This document shows, piece after piece, positions 47,693 to 58,511 of a DNA stretch of 64,000 bases; within the stretch, counting starts at the first letter, position 1; each line of letters opens with the position of its first letter. The DNA is taken from assembly GCF_036785885.1 (NCBI RefSeq), contig NC_092312.1:16138001-16202000 (forward strand), given 5' to 3'. The notes under the pieces were generated by a model. The model had not been told where the DNA came from. It searched no databases and was given only the letters and a program-made list of their open reading frames with translations. The translations under genes and the position numbers were made by a program. This stretch comes from Coffea arabica. Lineage: Eukaryota; Streptophyta; Magnoliopsida; Gentianales; Rubiaceae.

Positions 47693-50073
47693 TATAAATA
47701 GGCCCCACCAAACGTCACTTTCAAGCCTCCCTTCTCATTTTCTCTTCTCCTCCAGTCTTCTTCAGCTCGCTCCGCATTCCGTGAGGTCGTCCGAGAGTAG
47801 GATTACCTTCTAAGCACATCCCAGCTCTTCTCCTTTATCCACCAGTAAGTCCTCCTTTTCCTTTTATGTCGTCTTCCTCCACACACTCAGACCTTACCAG
47901 CTCAGCACCTAGGCGTAGGATTACCCGACCTGCACTCATAGAAATACCTTCCTCCAGCCCCTCTTCTTCCAGCTCGTCTGATTCTGAATACCTTCCTCCC
48001 CCAACCCCACCTCTTGCTATAGCCATGGACCAACCTGGCCCATCTGCTCAGCTCGGGACTGGAGCTGCTGTCCCAGGGATTCCTCTGGAGGTAGTTCCAG
48101 CTCGCTCTAGGGCAGGACCCCCTAGGGGGCCAGACATCGACTTTGGAGAAGTCGAAATTATTCCCCCCTTCTCGACCAGGGGGACGTAGATGAGCTGGTG
48201 GGGAGGTATGACATCCTTCCCCAGTTCGAGGCTAGGGCAGCCCGGCTAGGGGAGTACGCTTGCCAACCTCTCCCTGGGTTTGTAGCTATCTACAGGGATC
48301 AGCTCGTGGCTGGTCTTCGCCTTCCCATTCCCCAATTTCTTTATGACATCCTAACCTTCTGGGGCATTCGAATCACCCAGGTCGTTCCCAACGCTATTCG
48401 GTCCATCCTCGGCTTCTTTATTTTGTGTCGAACTCTTGAAATCCCTTATTCCCTGAACTTATTTAGGTCCTTCTTTCAGATGAAGGTAAGCGGCCCAGTT
48501 CATGGTTGGTTCTACTTTGCTCGCAGGAGCGGAGGGGAACTCCCTACCCGCGAGCTGTTCACTCATATGCCTTCTCCATCAAGGGCTGGAAAGCCCAGTT
48601 CTTTTTTGTGAAGAATACTGGGTTTCCTCCCCTAACTTGGAGGGAGGATACCCAGGTAACCGATCCAATCCCTTCTCCTCTGCCCGAGGCCGAGCTAGAC
48701 CGCTTGGTCAGCTCGGAAGCTCAACTGAAGGTGAAGGAATTTAACAATGCCCAACTCTGGTCGGCGGGGCTAATCCGAGTAGAGGTGAACGACCCTGCCC
48801 CCGATCTCCGACCTATCACCCCCGAGGAGCTGACAGCTTGTAATTTTCTCGACCTCCTCCTTTCCATGAGTCCACATCACCCTAACTGACTAAGTGTTTT
48901 TGCCCTGCAGTGAAGAGGTTTTCCCAACTGCTGAACATTGGCGGAACTGGTAGCGCGAGCACGCCAACTCCTGCGCCTTCCACTGCGCCGAGCAGCACGG
49001 CTCCTCTACCTCCACCTGTGTCCACTCCCCAGACTGCCGCTCAGTCTTCACTGGGGGAAGGACCCAAGAAGAAAAGAAAGAAATCCACGGCCAAGAAGGC
49101 CAGGACAGAGGCGGCTTCCCCCCAGTCCCAGGAGGAGCCCTCTACTGCCGTTACCTCTCATTACGGGGTGAGCTCCGCCGAGCAGCAGGCCTCGTCACAA
49201 TCTCCCCCCGCTATGTGGCGCATGAGGAATGTGATTCCCATGAAACCCTCTACCGAACTGGGCTCACACCCACACCCCCTCCATTTCTGCCCGAAGTGGG
49301 GGTTGTCGGTGAACGACCGAGCTCAGTTCCCTGAAGTGGCGAAGGAGCTCGTCAAGGGCGCGGTGCTCCCCCGCGATCACCACTTCATCCAACTTGCCTC
49401 CAATGCCGAGCTGCTAGAGCACTTCTACCTCAGCACCACCCAGGTAGCTCCTTAACTAGCACTTTCTTTGGCATCCTTCCGAGTTTTGCTGCCTACTTAT
49501 CCCATGACTGACATGCAGCTCAATGTTGTGGGGGCCGAGCTGGCTCAGCGGTATGAGAACATGGGGGCCAACCTGTCCCAGGTTGACGCTGCCAAGGAAA
49601 AGTTGTCGAGCCAGCTCGAGGCTGCAAAGACCGAGCTGGAGACCCTGAAGAAGCAGCTTGCAGATGACAACTCCTCCTGTGAATTGGAAAAGAAGAAAGG
49701 GGCCGAACTGGCTGCGACTCTGGAGGCAGAGCAGAAAAAATCTGCCGAGCTAGTGGAGGCGGCAAGGGAAGAAGGACGCCAGCTAGGCGTCAAAGAGTTC
49801 AAGAAGTCTGAGGGCTTCATGAACGACCTGGCCCTCCTAAACGGCCCTGTCCTGCAACTCGGCTACACGAAAGCCTTGGTGGATGTGGAGTCCCTGAAGT
49901 TGCCGGGCTTTGACCTGAGCAAATGGCCTGACTTCAACCCCCAATCCACCAACCAAATTGACAGGCTTGTCACGGGCTATTCCAATGGCCGCGACCTGGC
50001 CGCCTTGATTGCCGACCCGACTCTTCCCGCACTCTCCCCAGAGCCAGAGCAAGAACAGCAAGGGGAGAGCTGA
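47693..50073 (+). mobile_element. Antisense gene region of the Tat-lineage element
   Basis: The plus strand of the element, opposite to its own coding direction, carries protein-like sequence at about 47866-50073. It has a Ser/Pro-rich start, a stretch with LYDILTFWGIRITQVVPNAI typical of the 'putative gypsy-type transposon' (transposase_28-like) domain, a basic middle (KKKRKKSTAKKAR) and a coiled-coil part rich in Glu, Lys and Ala (LEAAKTELETLKKQLADD). A TATAAATA at about 47692-47700 precedes it by some 165 bp. Antisense genes between integrase and 3' LTR, often spliced, are known in Tat elements. The frames here are interrupted by likely introns and perhaps one or two breaks. Confidence 0.75.
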
Positions 50074-50342
50074 GCAAATAGGGGAGAGCTGAGCAAATAG
50101 GGCATAGCCCAGACTTGTAGGGTTTAGGCTAGATTAGGGACCGAGCTGGCCAGCTCGCTTTTGTATGGCCCCCCACCTGTACATGCTTTGTGATATGGAA
50201 TATATGTGGCCTTTTTCTTTCCTAACACTTGCAAAAAATTTCTCTTTATTCCAAAGTTTGACTACATTTATAAATCCAAATGCCGAACTAATAAAACAAG
50301 AGTGGACCTATCCAGCTGGCTATTAGCAGCTCGGTCAGAATA

Positions 50343-51893
50343 TTAAAGAAAAAGCCTTAAATTTGAGTTGTGCCAAGTGCGTGGGACTTCGCCTCCCTCC
50401 AGACGAGCTAGCTTGCAATAACCTGCTCGGTCAGTTTCCTTTATGACATAAGGGCCTTCCCAATTCGGGTCTAACTTGCCTGTGCCCACAGCTCGGCTTA
50501 CGAAATTTTTGCGTAGCACCAGGTCTCCTGGCTTGAAAGAGAGGTGCCTTACCTTGGCATTGTAGTAACGCGCGACCTGGCCTTTATACTTAGCCATTCT
50601 TATAGCTGCTTCTTCCCTTCTATGCTCAAGCAGGTCCAGGTCGAGCCGCATTCCTTCCTCGTTGCTCTGAGCCACGAAGTGCTGCACCCTGGATGATGGC
50701 ATCCCAATTTTCGCAGGGATTACCGCTTCCATTCCATAGGCCAGAGCAAATGGAGTTTCCTGAGTAGCCGTCCGAGGCGTAGTCCGGTAAGCCCAAAGTA
50801 TAGTGGGCAGCTCGTCTAGCCAACCCGTTCGGGCAGATTCTATCCTTGTCTTTAAACCGTGCAGGATGGTTCTGTTGACATTCTCGACCTGCCCGTTGGC
50901 TTGGGGGTGCCCTACCGAGGTGAAGTGCTGCCGGATGCCGAGCTCAGTGCACCACTCTTGGAGCGAACGATCCGCGAACTGTCGGCCATTATCCGAGACG
51001 AGAGCCCTGGGTATGCCAAATCGGCAGATTATGCCTTTCCACAGGAACTTCTGGATCGACCTGCTGCTGATCGTACCGAGGGGCTCAGCCTCCATCCATT
51101 TGGTGAAGTAATCAATAGCTACTACCAAGTATTCATAACCTCCCGGAGCTCGTGGGAATGGTCCCAGCAGGTCAATTCCCCACTGGAAGAACGGCCAGGG
51201 GCTGCTAAGTGGGATCATTTCCTGAGTGGGAGTATGATGAATTGGAGCGTGTAGCTGGCAAGACTTACACCGAGCCACTAGCTCGGCCGAGTCTCGGAAG
51301 ATGGTCGGCCAATAGTATCCGGCCAGCATTCCCTTCTTGGCCAATACCCTGGTACCTACATGATTACCACAAATGCCCTCATGCAGCTCGCGCAGGACAT
51401 AGCCCCCTTCCTCTGGTGTTATACACTTCAGCCAGGGCTGCAAGTAGGATTTCCTATACAGGACTCCCTGCGCGAGCGTGTATTTCTGCGACTTAAGGAG
51501 AATTTTGCGGGCCTCTATCCTGCTCAGGGGGAGCTCCCCCTGTGCCAAGTATCGAACAATAGGATCCATCCAAGAGTTCACCACCTGGATGACCGCAGTA
51601 CTGACCTGGTCATACGCACGACTTCTGACGACCTCCACCACTATCTCCCGACCTAGGATGCCAGCCGAGGTGGAGGCCAGTTTGGACAGGGCATCAGCTC
51701 TCTTGTTCTGGCTCTGCGGGATCTGTTCCAGTGCGAACTGCTCGAACAGGCCCTTTAGTTCGTGTATTTTGGCCACGTATTTTTTCAGCGCCCCCTCTTT
51801 GACCTCGTAGCTTCCCCCGACCTGGTTCACTATCAGCTGCGAGTCGCTAAAAATTTTCAACGACCTGGCACCTAGCTTCCTGGCCATCTCCAT
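50343..51893 (-). mobile_element. Second RNase H (part) and integrase region of the Tat-lineage element
   Basis: The N-terminal part (ARSLKIFSDSQLIVNQVGGS, then NKRADALSKLAS) is an archaeal-type RNase H, the extra domain of Tat elements. Then comes the integrase zinc-binding His-His-Cys-Cys region (ELHEGICGNHVGT to CKSCQLHA), the catalytic core (WGIDLLGPFPRAPGG, VSDNGRQF, GQVENVNRTI) and a C-terminal GPY-type motif (LDPNWEGPYVI). The integrase core residues look kept. Confidence 0.9.
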
Positions 51894-52007
51894 TCCTGCA
51901 ATTAGAGCCTCATACTCAGATTCATTATTAGAGGCTCTGAAATCAAACCTTAGTGCATAGGGTAGCTCTTCCCCAGTGGGGCTGATTAGGAGGAGTCCGG
52001 CACCACA

Positions 52008-55000
52008 TCATTCTTTACTCGACGCGCCATCCACGTACAACGTCCAGACGGGATCAGCTCGCCCTACAGCTTCGGTAACCTTTCCATCCTGGGCAGTCTC
52101 TCTGGCCAGTTCAGCCTTAACGACTTCTCCAGGGTACGTGGCCTCGACAGCGTCTATGGTCTGTCCGACCTCAGCTGCCTCCTTAGTCTTCCCGACCTTG
52201 GCAGTCTCGCGAGTCTGTTCGGCCTTAGCTGCTTCTCCGACCTGTCTGTTCCTGGTGGTCTTTTCGGCCTGCTGGGCCATAGCTGCCTCATCAAGCAGTC
52301 CGACCTCTGCTACCTGGCCGACCTGGGTGACCTCGGCAGCGTCTCCGGCTTTTGCGACCTCTGCTGCTTCTTGGGTCTGCGTGGTCTTGGTAGTTTTCGG
52401 GGTTTGTAAGGCTTTAGCCTGATTGACGTCTGCCTCGGGCGGTCCAAAGGAAACGCCATCTGCTATGAAGTCTGCTAATGCTTGAGCCTTGATGGCTGTC
52501 CTAGGCTGATATCCCAGATCGTACTCTGATAATTCCACAGCCCATTTCACCATTCGACCCGAGGACTCGGGCTTGGAGAGGATCTGCTTCAGGGGCTGGT
52601 CCGTCATAACCACCACAGGATGAGTTTGGAAGTACGTCCTGAGCTTCCGAACTGCATGTCCTAATGCCAAAACATACCGTTCTACGGCCGAGTACCTTGC
52701 CTCGACTCCCTGCAGGGCGCGGCTGACATAGTATACGGGTTTCTGGACTTTGTTTTCCTCCCGAACCAGCACCGCGCTAATGGCCCCCTCTCCCGCAACT
52801 AAGTAGATGAACAGGGTTTCCCCCAACTCGGGAGAGGTCAGGGCTGGCAACCGAGCGAGGTGTTCCTTTAGCTCATCAAACGCTTTTTGGCACTCTAGAC
52901 TCCATTCAAACTGCCGACCTCCCTTCAGGGCCTTAAAGAAAGGCGACCCCCGAACCGCCGATTTAGACAGGAACCTGTTCAAGGCCGCCATCCTCCCAGT
53001 CAAACGTTGCACCTCCTTAATATTCCGAGGTGGAGCCATGTCCATAATAGCCTTGATTTTGTCCGGGTTAGCCCTCACCCCTTCTCTAGAAATCATGTAA
53101 CCCAAGAATTTTCCCGATCTGACCCCAAAGGTACACTTTTTTGGGTTTAGCCTCATCCGTGAGCTCCGGAGGACCTCAAAAACTTCTCTTAGGTCAGAGA
53201 TGAATTGCTCCTGAGTGCGACTTTTTACTAACATATCATCCACGTAGACTTCCAGGTTTCGGCCGACCTGATTCTTGAATAACTTGTTTACCAACCTCTG
53301 GTAGGTCGCGCATGCATTTTTTAGCCCGAATGGCATGGTGACATAGCAATAGGTTCCGTCCTCGGTGATGAACGAGGTCTTCTCCTGATCCTCCTCGTCC
53401 AGGGCTATCTGATGGTACCCCTTGAAAGCGTCCAAGAAACAGAAAATCTCATAACCCGCTGTTGAGTCCACCAGCTGATCAATCCGTGGAAGTGGGTAGC
53501 AGTCCTTTGGGCAGGCCTTATTTAAGTCTGTGAAATCCACACACATCCTCCATACCTTCTCCTCCTTCTTGACCAGCACCGGGTTGGCTAGCCAGGTTGG
53601 GTAGTAGACCTCCTTAACGATCTTAGCCTCCAGCAGCTTACTCACCTCGCCTCGGACGACCTCCTTTCGCTCGGGAGCAAAGCTCCTCTTCTTCTGCTTC
53701 ACAGGTCGGACGCCGGGGTCCACATGCAGCCTGTGAACGGCCAGCTCGGTCGGGACACCTGGCATGTCATCTGCACTCCATGCAAAGATCTCTGCGTACT
53801 CTTCTAAGAGAGATTGCAAGGAATCCCGAATTGAATCGCCCAGGCAGGTGCCGACCTTGACCGTGGGCTCAGGCTGGTCAAGGCGGACAGGCAACTCGGT
53901 CAGCCCTTCATCCGTCTCCAACCTTTCCCCCTTCTCCAGGGGCTCCCAAGGTTCTAAACAAGTAGTTTGGGCTACCAATTTCTCCTTGCCTTTAAGGGTG
54001 GCAATATAGCAGGCCTTGGCTACTTCCGGATCTCCGAGCACCTCTGCCACCCCATCCGGGGTGGGGAACTTCATACTGAGGTGCAAAGTGGAACAAACAG
54101 CTCGGAGGGCATTCAAAGTTGGCCGTCCCAGGATTATGTTGTAGGAAGAGGGCTCTTTCACCACCGTAAAGTTCACCGGAACAGTCCGGCACCTCGGTGA
54201 AACTCCCACTGTGACCATGAGGGTTATCATTCCTTCTGGCCTCACAGGAGGACCTGCAAACCCGATTAACGGAGTTCGCACCGGGATGAGTTGCCTGTCT
54301 TCCAGCTGCAGCTCCTTGAAGGTTTTGTAATACAGCACATCTATGGCACTTCCATTGTCTATGTATACCTTTTTCACCTTGTAGTTACAGGTGACGACCT
54401 CTATCACGATGGCCTCATGGTTATTAGAAGCCAGAGGTACTGCATCCTCAGGTCCATAGATAATTTCCTCATATACCTTCAATCGCTTCGCCGAGCTCTC
54501 CCCCGTGGGAGGGGGGCGGTTGTGCCGCCGAGCTGTATGACTATCCCCGCCGGCAGGTCCCCCGGCAATGGTGTTAATCACCCCTGCCAGATTCTGTGTT
54601 TCCTGCTCGGGAGTTCGGCCTCGATGCCCCTGAGGTCGGTTAGGGGGGTAGCTCGGTCGTTCCGACCTAGGCCTTCCCCGTTGGGGATCAGCTCGTTCGT
54701 CTCGCACGAACTGCCCCAAGTGACCTCGTTTGATCAATTTTTCAATGTCCTTCTTAAGGTGACGACAGTCCTCCGTGTCATGCCATACGTCTCGGTGATA
54801 TGCACAATATAGCCCCTGGTCTCGTCTACTTTTGTCCCCACCCAGGGGTCGGGGAGGTCGGGACAGCCCCTCCTGCTCCATCACCGCGAGGACCCGAGCG
54901 CGGGGCGCAGTAAGTGTAGTCCAGGGTTTGTCTCTCCCCATGGGGCGGTTCCTGGGTGGACAGTCGTAGGCACTCTTCCTGCCCAAGACAGATCGCGCAT

Positions 55001-55625
55001 CCACCTGGTCAGTGCCCCTCCTGCGCTTGTCGTCCCTCAGTCTTTCCTGCGCACTCTTCAAGCGGTTGTCCTCCTCCGCATTGGCCTTCTCGTGCGCGCG
55101 GTCTAGCATCTCCCGAACTGACTTGGGTGGTCTCTCCACCAGCTCGGTGTAGAGCTTCTGTTTGCGCAGCCCGTTGATGAAGGCTGCCATGACCACCTTG
55201 TCATCGCGATCCCTGACCTGAAGGGACTCGTTATTGAAACGCACCATGTATTCGCGTAAGGATTCCTCGGGCCTTTGCTGAATGGTCATTAGGTGCGCCG
55301 TGCTCTTGGAGAAGGCTCGTGATGAGACAAATTGGGCTGCAAACAGCCGAGCAAGCTGAGCAAAGGACCTAATGGACTTGGGGGGAAGCCCCTGGAACCA
55401 CTGACGTGCCTTCCCCTCCAGAAACATGGGAAAAGTCTTGCACCTGACCGCATCTGCTGCCGTTTGCAGACGTATTTGGGTCAGGAATGCAAACAAATGA
55501 TCCTCCGGATCCGTGGTCGCATCGTAAGGCTTCATGCTAGGTATCTTGAACTTCGCGGGCAACGGATAGTTCTCTATATCAGGCATGAAAGGGGACGCGA
55601 TATACCTGTCCGCCTTGGCATCCAA
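52008..55625 (-). mobile_element. Gag, protease, reverse transcriptase and RNase H region of the Tat-lineage element
   Basis: In order: gag core (DPEDHLFAFLTQIRLQTAAD, CKTFPMFLEGKARQWFQGLP); a zinc-knuckle-like CAYHRDVWHDTEDCRHLKKD; protease (VYIDNGSAIDVLYY); reverse transcriptase (FLDAFKGYHQIALDEEDQEK, VYVDDMLVKSR with the YVDD active site); and RNase H. A low-complexity linker of about 125 residues with a loose repeat of the EAAEVGQ kind follows the RNase H, before the second RNase H begins. Confidence 0.9.
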
Positions 55626-55637
55626 GAGCAGGTCCAG

Positions 55638-56108
55638 CTAGTCCTGCACCTGGAGCTGCTCTTTCCGAGGTGAGGGCTCATCCTTAGAATACCTCCGGAC
55701 AGGCTCCGGGTGCTCAGTTCGGGAGTGCTTGTGAGTGGGTTCCCCCACGTCGATGTGCTCGCTTGAGGGCTCCCGGCGCACTCGTTTGAGCTGGGGGTTG
55801 GGGCTCCCAGTCCTGGACTCGGTTGGACCCTCCGAGTTCTTCGGCTCCTGGCCCAGAGGCCCTCCTGTCTGCCCCCTGAGGTAACTCACAATGGCCTCGA
55901 AAGTGGGCAGACTTCCTGCTACCGCTTGAACCAGTTGCTCCGGCGGGATCCGCGATGGTCCCGTCCCCTCGCCTCTAGGGGTCGGACTCCGGGCAGACTG
56001 TTGGAGGCCGCTTCCTCCGTTCCCCTTGGATCCATCGGCATTCCTCTGAGACCTCGTTCTTGGCATGGTTCGCAAGAGAAGTTACGTGTTCCCACAGACG
56101 GCGCCAAT
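55638..56108 (-). mobile_element. Primer-binding site and gag N-terminal region of the Tat-lineage element
   Basis: Two bases inside the 5' LTR the minus strand reads TGGCGCCGTCTGTGGGAA, a tRNA primer-binding site starting with the usual TGG; the tRNA species is not settled by eye. A hydrophilic Arg/Ser/Pro-rich gag start (MPRTRSQRNADGSKGNGG) follows. Confidence 0.8.
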
Positions 56109-56589
56109 TGATGCGACTGCCAAAAACCAGATCCGAGCTGACCTGTAGCAAGCCGGGCCAAGTCGTCCTGGGAGGATTAGCCGAGCTACTGGTCCTGTGA
56201 AGGAAAGGGGGAATTGCGGGACTGGCGTCCCTGAAATAACTCCGACGATCAAGTCAGTAAGCTTGTCCACAAAGTGATAGTTTAGAGTACTCGTGTTTGC
56301 GTACCTTGTATTGTCCCTAGGCATGGTTTATATAGGGCAGAGTAGGTTGTAGTTTCCTTGTGAAAGTCAGAATCCCCGTAGGGTTCGGAGTCTTCTTAGG
56401 GTTTCGTGCGGCGACTCCTACAAGTTCGGAGGCGGCGGCCCATAGGCCCATCTCAGGGAGCGACAAGTAAGGCCGAGCTGGCATCCACATGCCGAGCTAG
56501 CGCCTGCGAGTCGTGAGGTCTCCACTGTCGACCTGACGCGTACAACCTGCCGAGCTGACACGTGTCACGTGCAGATTTGCCCCACTACA
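56109..56589 (-). repeat. 5' LTR of the Tat-lineage element
   Basis: Partner of 46942-47422 with about 98% identity. Its outer end is followed directly by the second CAGGC and then by the PPR gene's leader, so its outer edge lies 187 bp before that gene's start codon. The element is transcribed away from the PPR gene. Confidence 0.92.
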
Positions 56590-56776
56590 CAGGCCTAGAA
56601 AACTTATTGTTGGCCCACTTTCAAAACATCTCGAAATCATTCCCGCGCGCTGAAGGCTCAGTGCCCCAGCCGGCCAGCCGTAAAACAAAAGCATTCCCGC
56701 CGGCAGCTGCCATCCTGAAGCTGTTAGTATACTGCTGTCTTCTGCCCTCCGAGGCTCCATTTCCAAGTACAATAAC

Positions 56777-58511
56777 ATGGAAATCGCTACTATGGCTCAA
56801 GCTCTGCAGCTCCATGCCCAAGTCCTCAAGTCTGGCTGCCAAAACCATAATCCTAGTACCGAACAAACCCTCAGCAAGCTCTTTACCTTCTCAGCTCTCT
56901 CGCCCTCAGGTAGCTTGTCCTACGCCCGCCTTATCCTTAATTCCCTCCAAACCCCAAATTCTTATTACTATAACACGATTATGATTCGAGCCTATTCCGA
57001 CTTAACCCACCCTGCCCAAGCCATTAGCCTATTTTTAGCAGCAATGCAGAATCCGCCATCTCCTGGTACACCTCGACCGGACAAGTTCACTTGTCCCTTT
57101 GTCCTCAAAGCTTGCTCCAAATTACGTCAAATCCCTCTTGGAGAACAACTCCACGGACTAGTCTGCAAGTTGGGTTTTGGGCCGGATATGCATATAAGCA
57201 ATGCATTGATTCGTATGTATTCAGCTGGCGGTGTTCCGGACCTCGCGTTCAAGGTGTTTGACAAAATGCTCGAGAGAGATGTGGTGTCTTGGACTTCTAT
57301 AATCGATGGGCTTGTGGATAATGATAAACCCGTTAAAGCTATAGCTTTGTTTGAGCACATGTCGGAAAATGACGTTGAATGTAATGAAGCAACGGTTGTT
57401 TCGGTTCTTAGAGCTTGTGCTGATACTGGTGCTCTTAGTATGGGTAGAAAAGTTCATGATCTGGTTAGGGAGAAGAAGCTTATTAGTTTGAACGGTAAAG
57501 TTAGCACGGCTCTCATAGACGTGTATGCGAAATGTGGGTGCATAGATGGTGCGAAGGAGGTATTTTCTGAAACAGTGAACAAGGATGTTGTTACATGGAC
57601 TGCAATGATTGCTGGCCTTGCCATTCATGGGCAGTGTGAAGAGGCTACGGAATTGTTTGATAAGATGAAGGGTCTTGATATAAAGCGAAGATGAGAGGAC
57701 ATTGACTGCGCTTTTATCAGCTTATAGGAATGGGCATATGGTGAGTGAAGGCTTGGCTTGCTTCAGAACTATGAAGAAGAAGTATAAGATCAGGCCTAAA
57801 ATGCAGCATTATGGTTGTGTTATAGACATGCTTGTTCAAGTTGGGCATTTAGAAAATGCTGAGACATTTATGAATAAGATTCCTGTTGAACCGGATGCTG
57901 TCCTTTGGAGGAGCTCGATAAGGGCCTGTCAAATTCATGGAGATGTAGAGAGGGGTGAACGTCTGATGAAGCATTTTGAACTATTGAAATTGGATTCCAA
58001 TGACTCTGGAGCTTATGTTGTTCACCGGAATATCCGTGTGTCTGAGGGTAAATGGAAGGAGAATGGCAAAACAAGAGCATTGACCAATCGAAAAAAACTT
58101 CTGAGGGCCTCAGGGTATAGTCGAACGGAGATCAACGGTGAAATTTATGAATTTACCACTGGTGAACTGGGGCATGTTGAAGTGGAAGAAATTATTGGGA
58201 AAATGGGTGAAATAGCATTGAACTTGAGCTGTGAAGGTTATGATCCAAAACACTCAGATCTGTCACTTGATGATGAGGAGAAAGCCTTTGAACTATTTCA
58301 CCACAGCGAGAAACTTGCGGTTTCATTTGGCCTGATTAAAACCAGCCCAGGAACCTCCATAAGAATTGTAAAAAATTTCCGCCCTTGTGAGGATTGCCAT
58401 TCTTTCATGAAAATACTGTCAAAGATTTATCAAAGAGATATATTTCTCAGGGATCATGTACGATTCCACCATTTCAGGAATGGAGAATGTTCTTGTGGGA
58501 ACTTTTGGTAA
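56777..58511 (+). pseudogene. DYW-type PPR protein gene with one frameshift (about 575 codons)
   Basis: PLS-class pentatricopeptide proteins bind organelle RNA and guide C-to-U editing; the DYW domain is the deaminase. The first frame (56777-57694) starts MEIATMAQALQLHAQVLKSG and has PPR repeats such as NALIRMYSAGGVPDLAFKVF, DVVSWTSIIDGLV and STALIDVYAKCGCIDGAKEV. It ends IKRR-stop. The second frame resumes within the same repeat (DERTLTALLSAYRNG) and runs to 58511. One extra base at about 57686-57690 ('aagcgaagatgag') explains the switch. The second part has the E region, then HSEKLAVSFGL (the His-x-Glu zinc/catalytic motif), CEDCH and a C-terminus CSCGNFW in place of the usual DYW. The gene is either a recent pseudogene or carries a sequencing error. 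The intronless layout is usual for the family. A retrotransposon sits in its promoter. Confidence 0.88.

Larger units (their letters stand above)
46942..56589 (-). mobile_element. Ty3/gypsy LTR retrotransposon, Tat lineage, about 9.65 kb, nearly whole
   Basis: Two 481-bp LTRs (46942-47422 and 56109-56589) begin TG and end CA and are flanked by a perfect 5-bp target duplication, CAGGC (46937-46941 and 56590-56594). Coding parts lie on the minus strand in the order gag, protease, reverse transcriptase, RNase H, second RNase H, integrase, which is Ty3/gypsy order. A second, archaeal-type RNase H and an antisense gene between integrase and 3' LTR point to the Tat lineage. The LTRs differ at about 9 of 481 sites. 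With the often-used plant rate of 1.3e-8 per site per year this suggests under about 1 million years. A few breaks (about two to four) are visible, so I treat it as a recently broken copy. Confidence 0.93.

Noticed and set aside
51976-52422. A 148-residue plus-strand frame within the retrotransposon
   Set aside because: It is the reverse-strand shadow of the repetitive linker in the element's polyprotein region, with the same low complexity.
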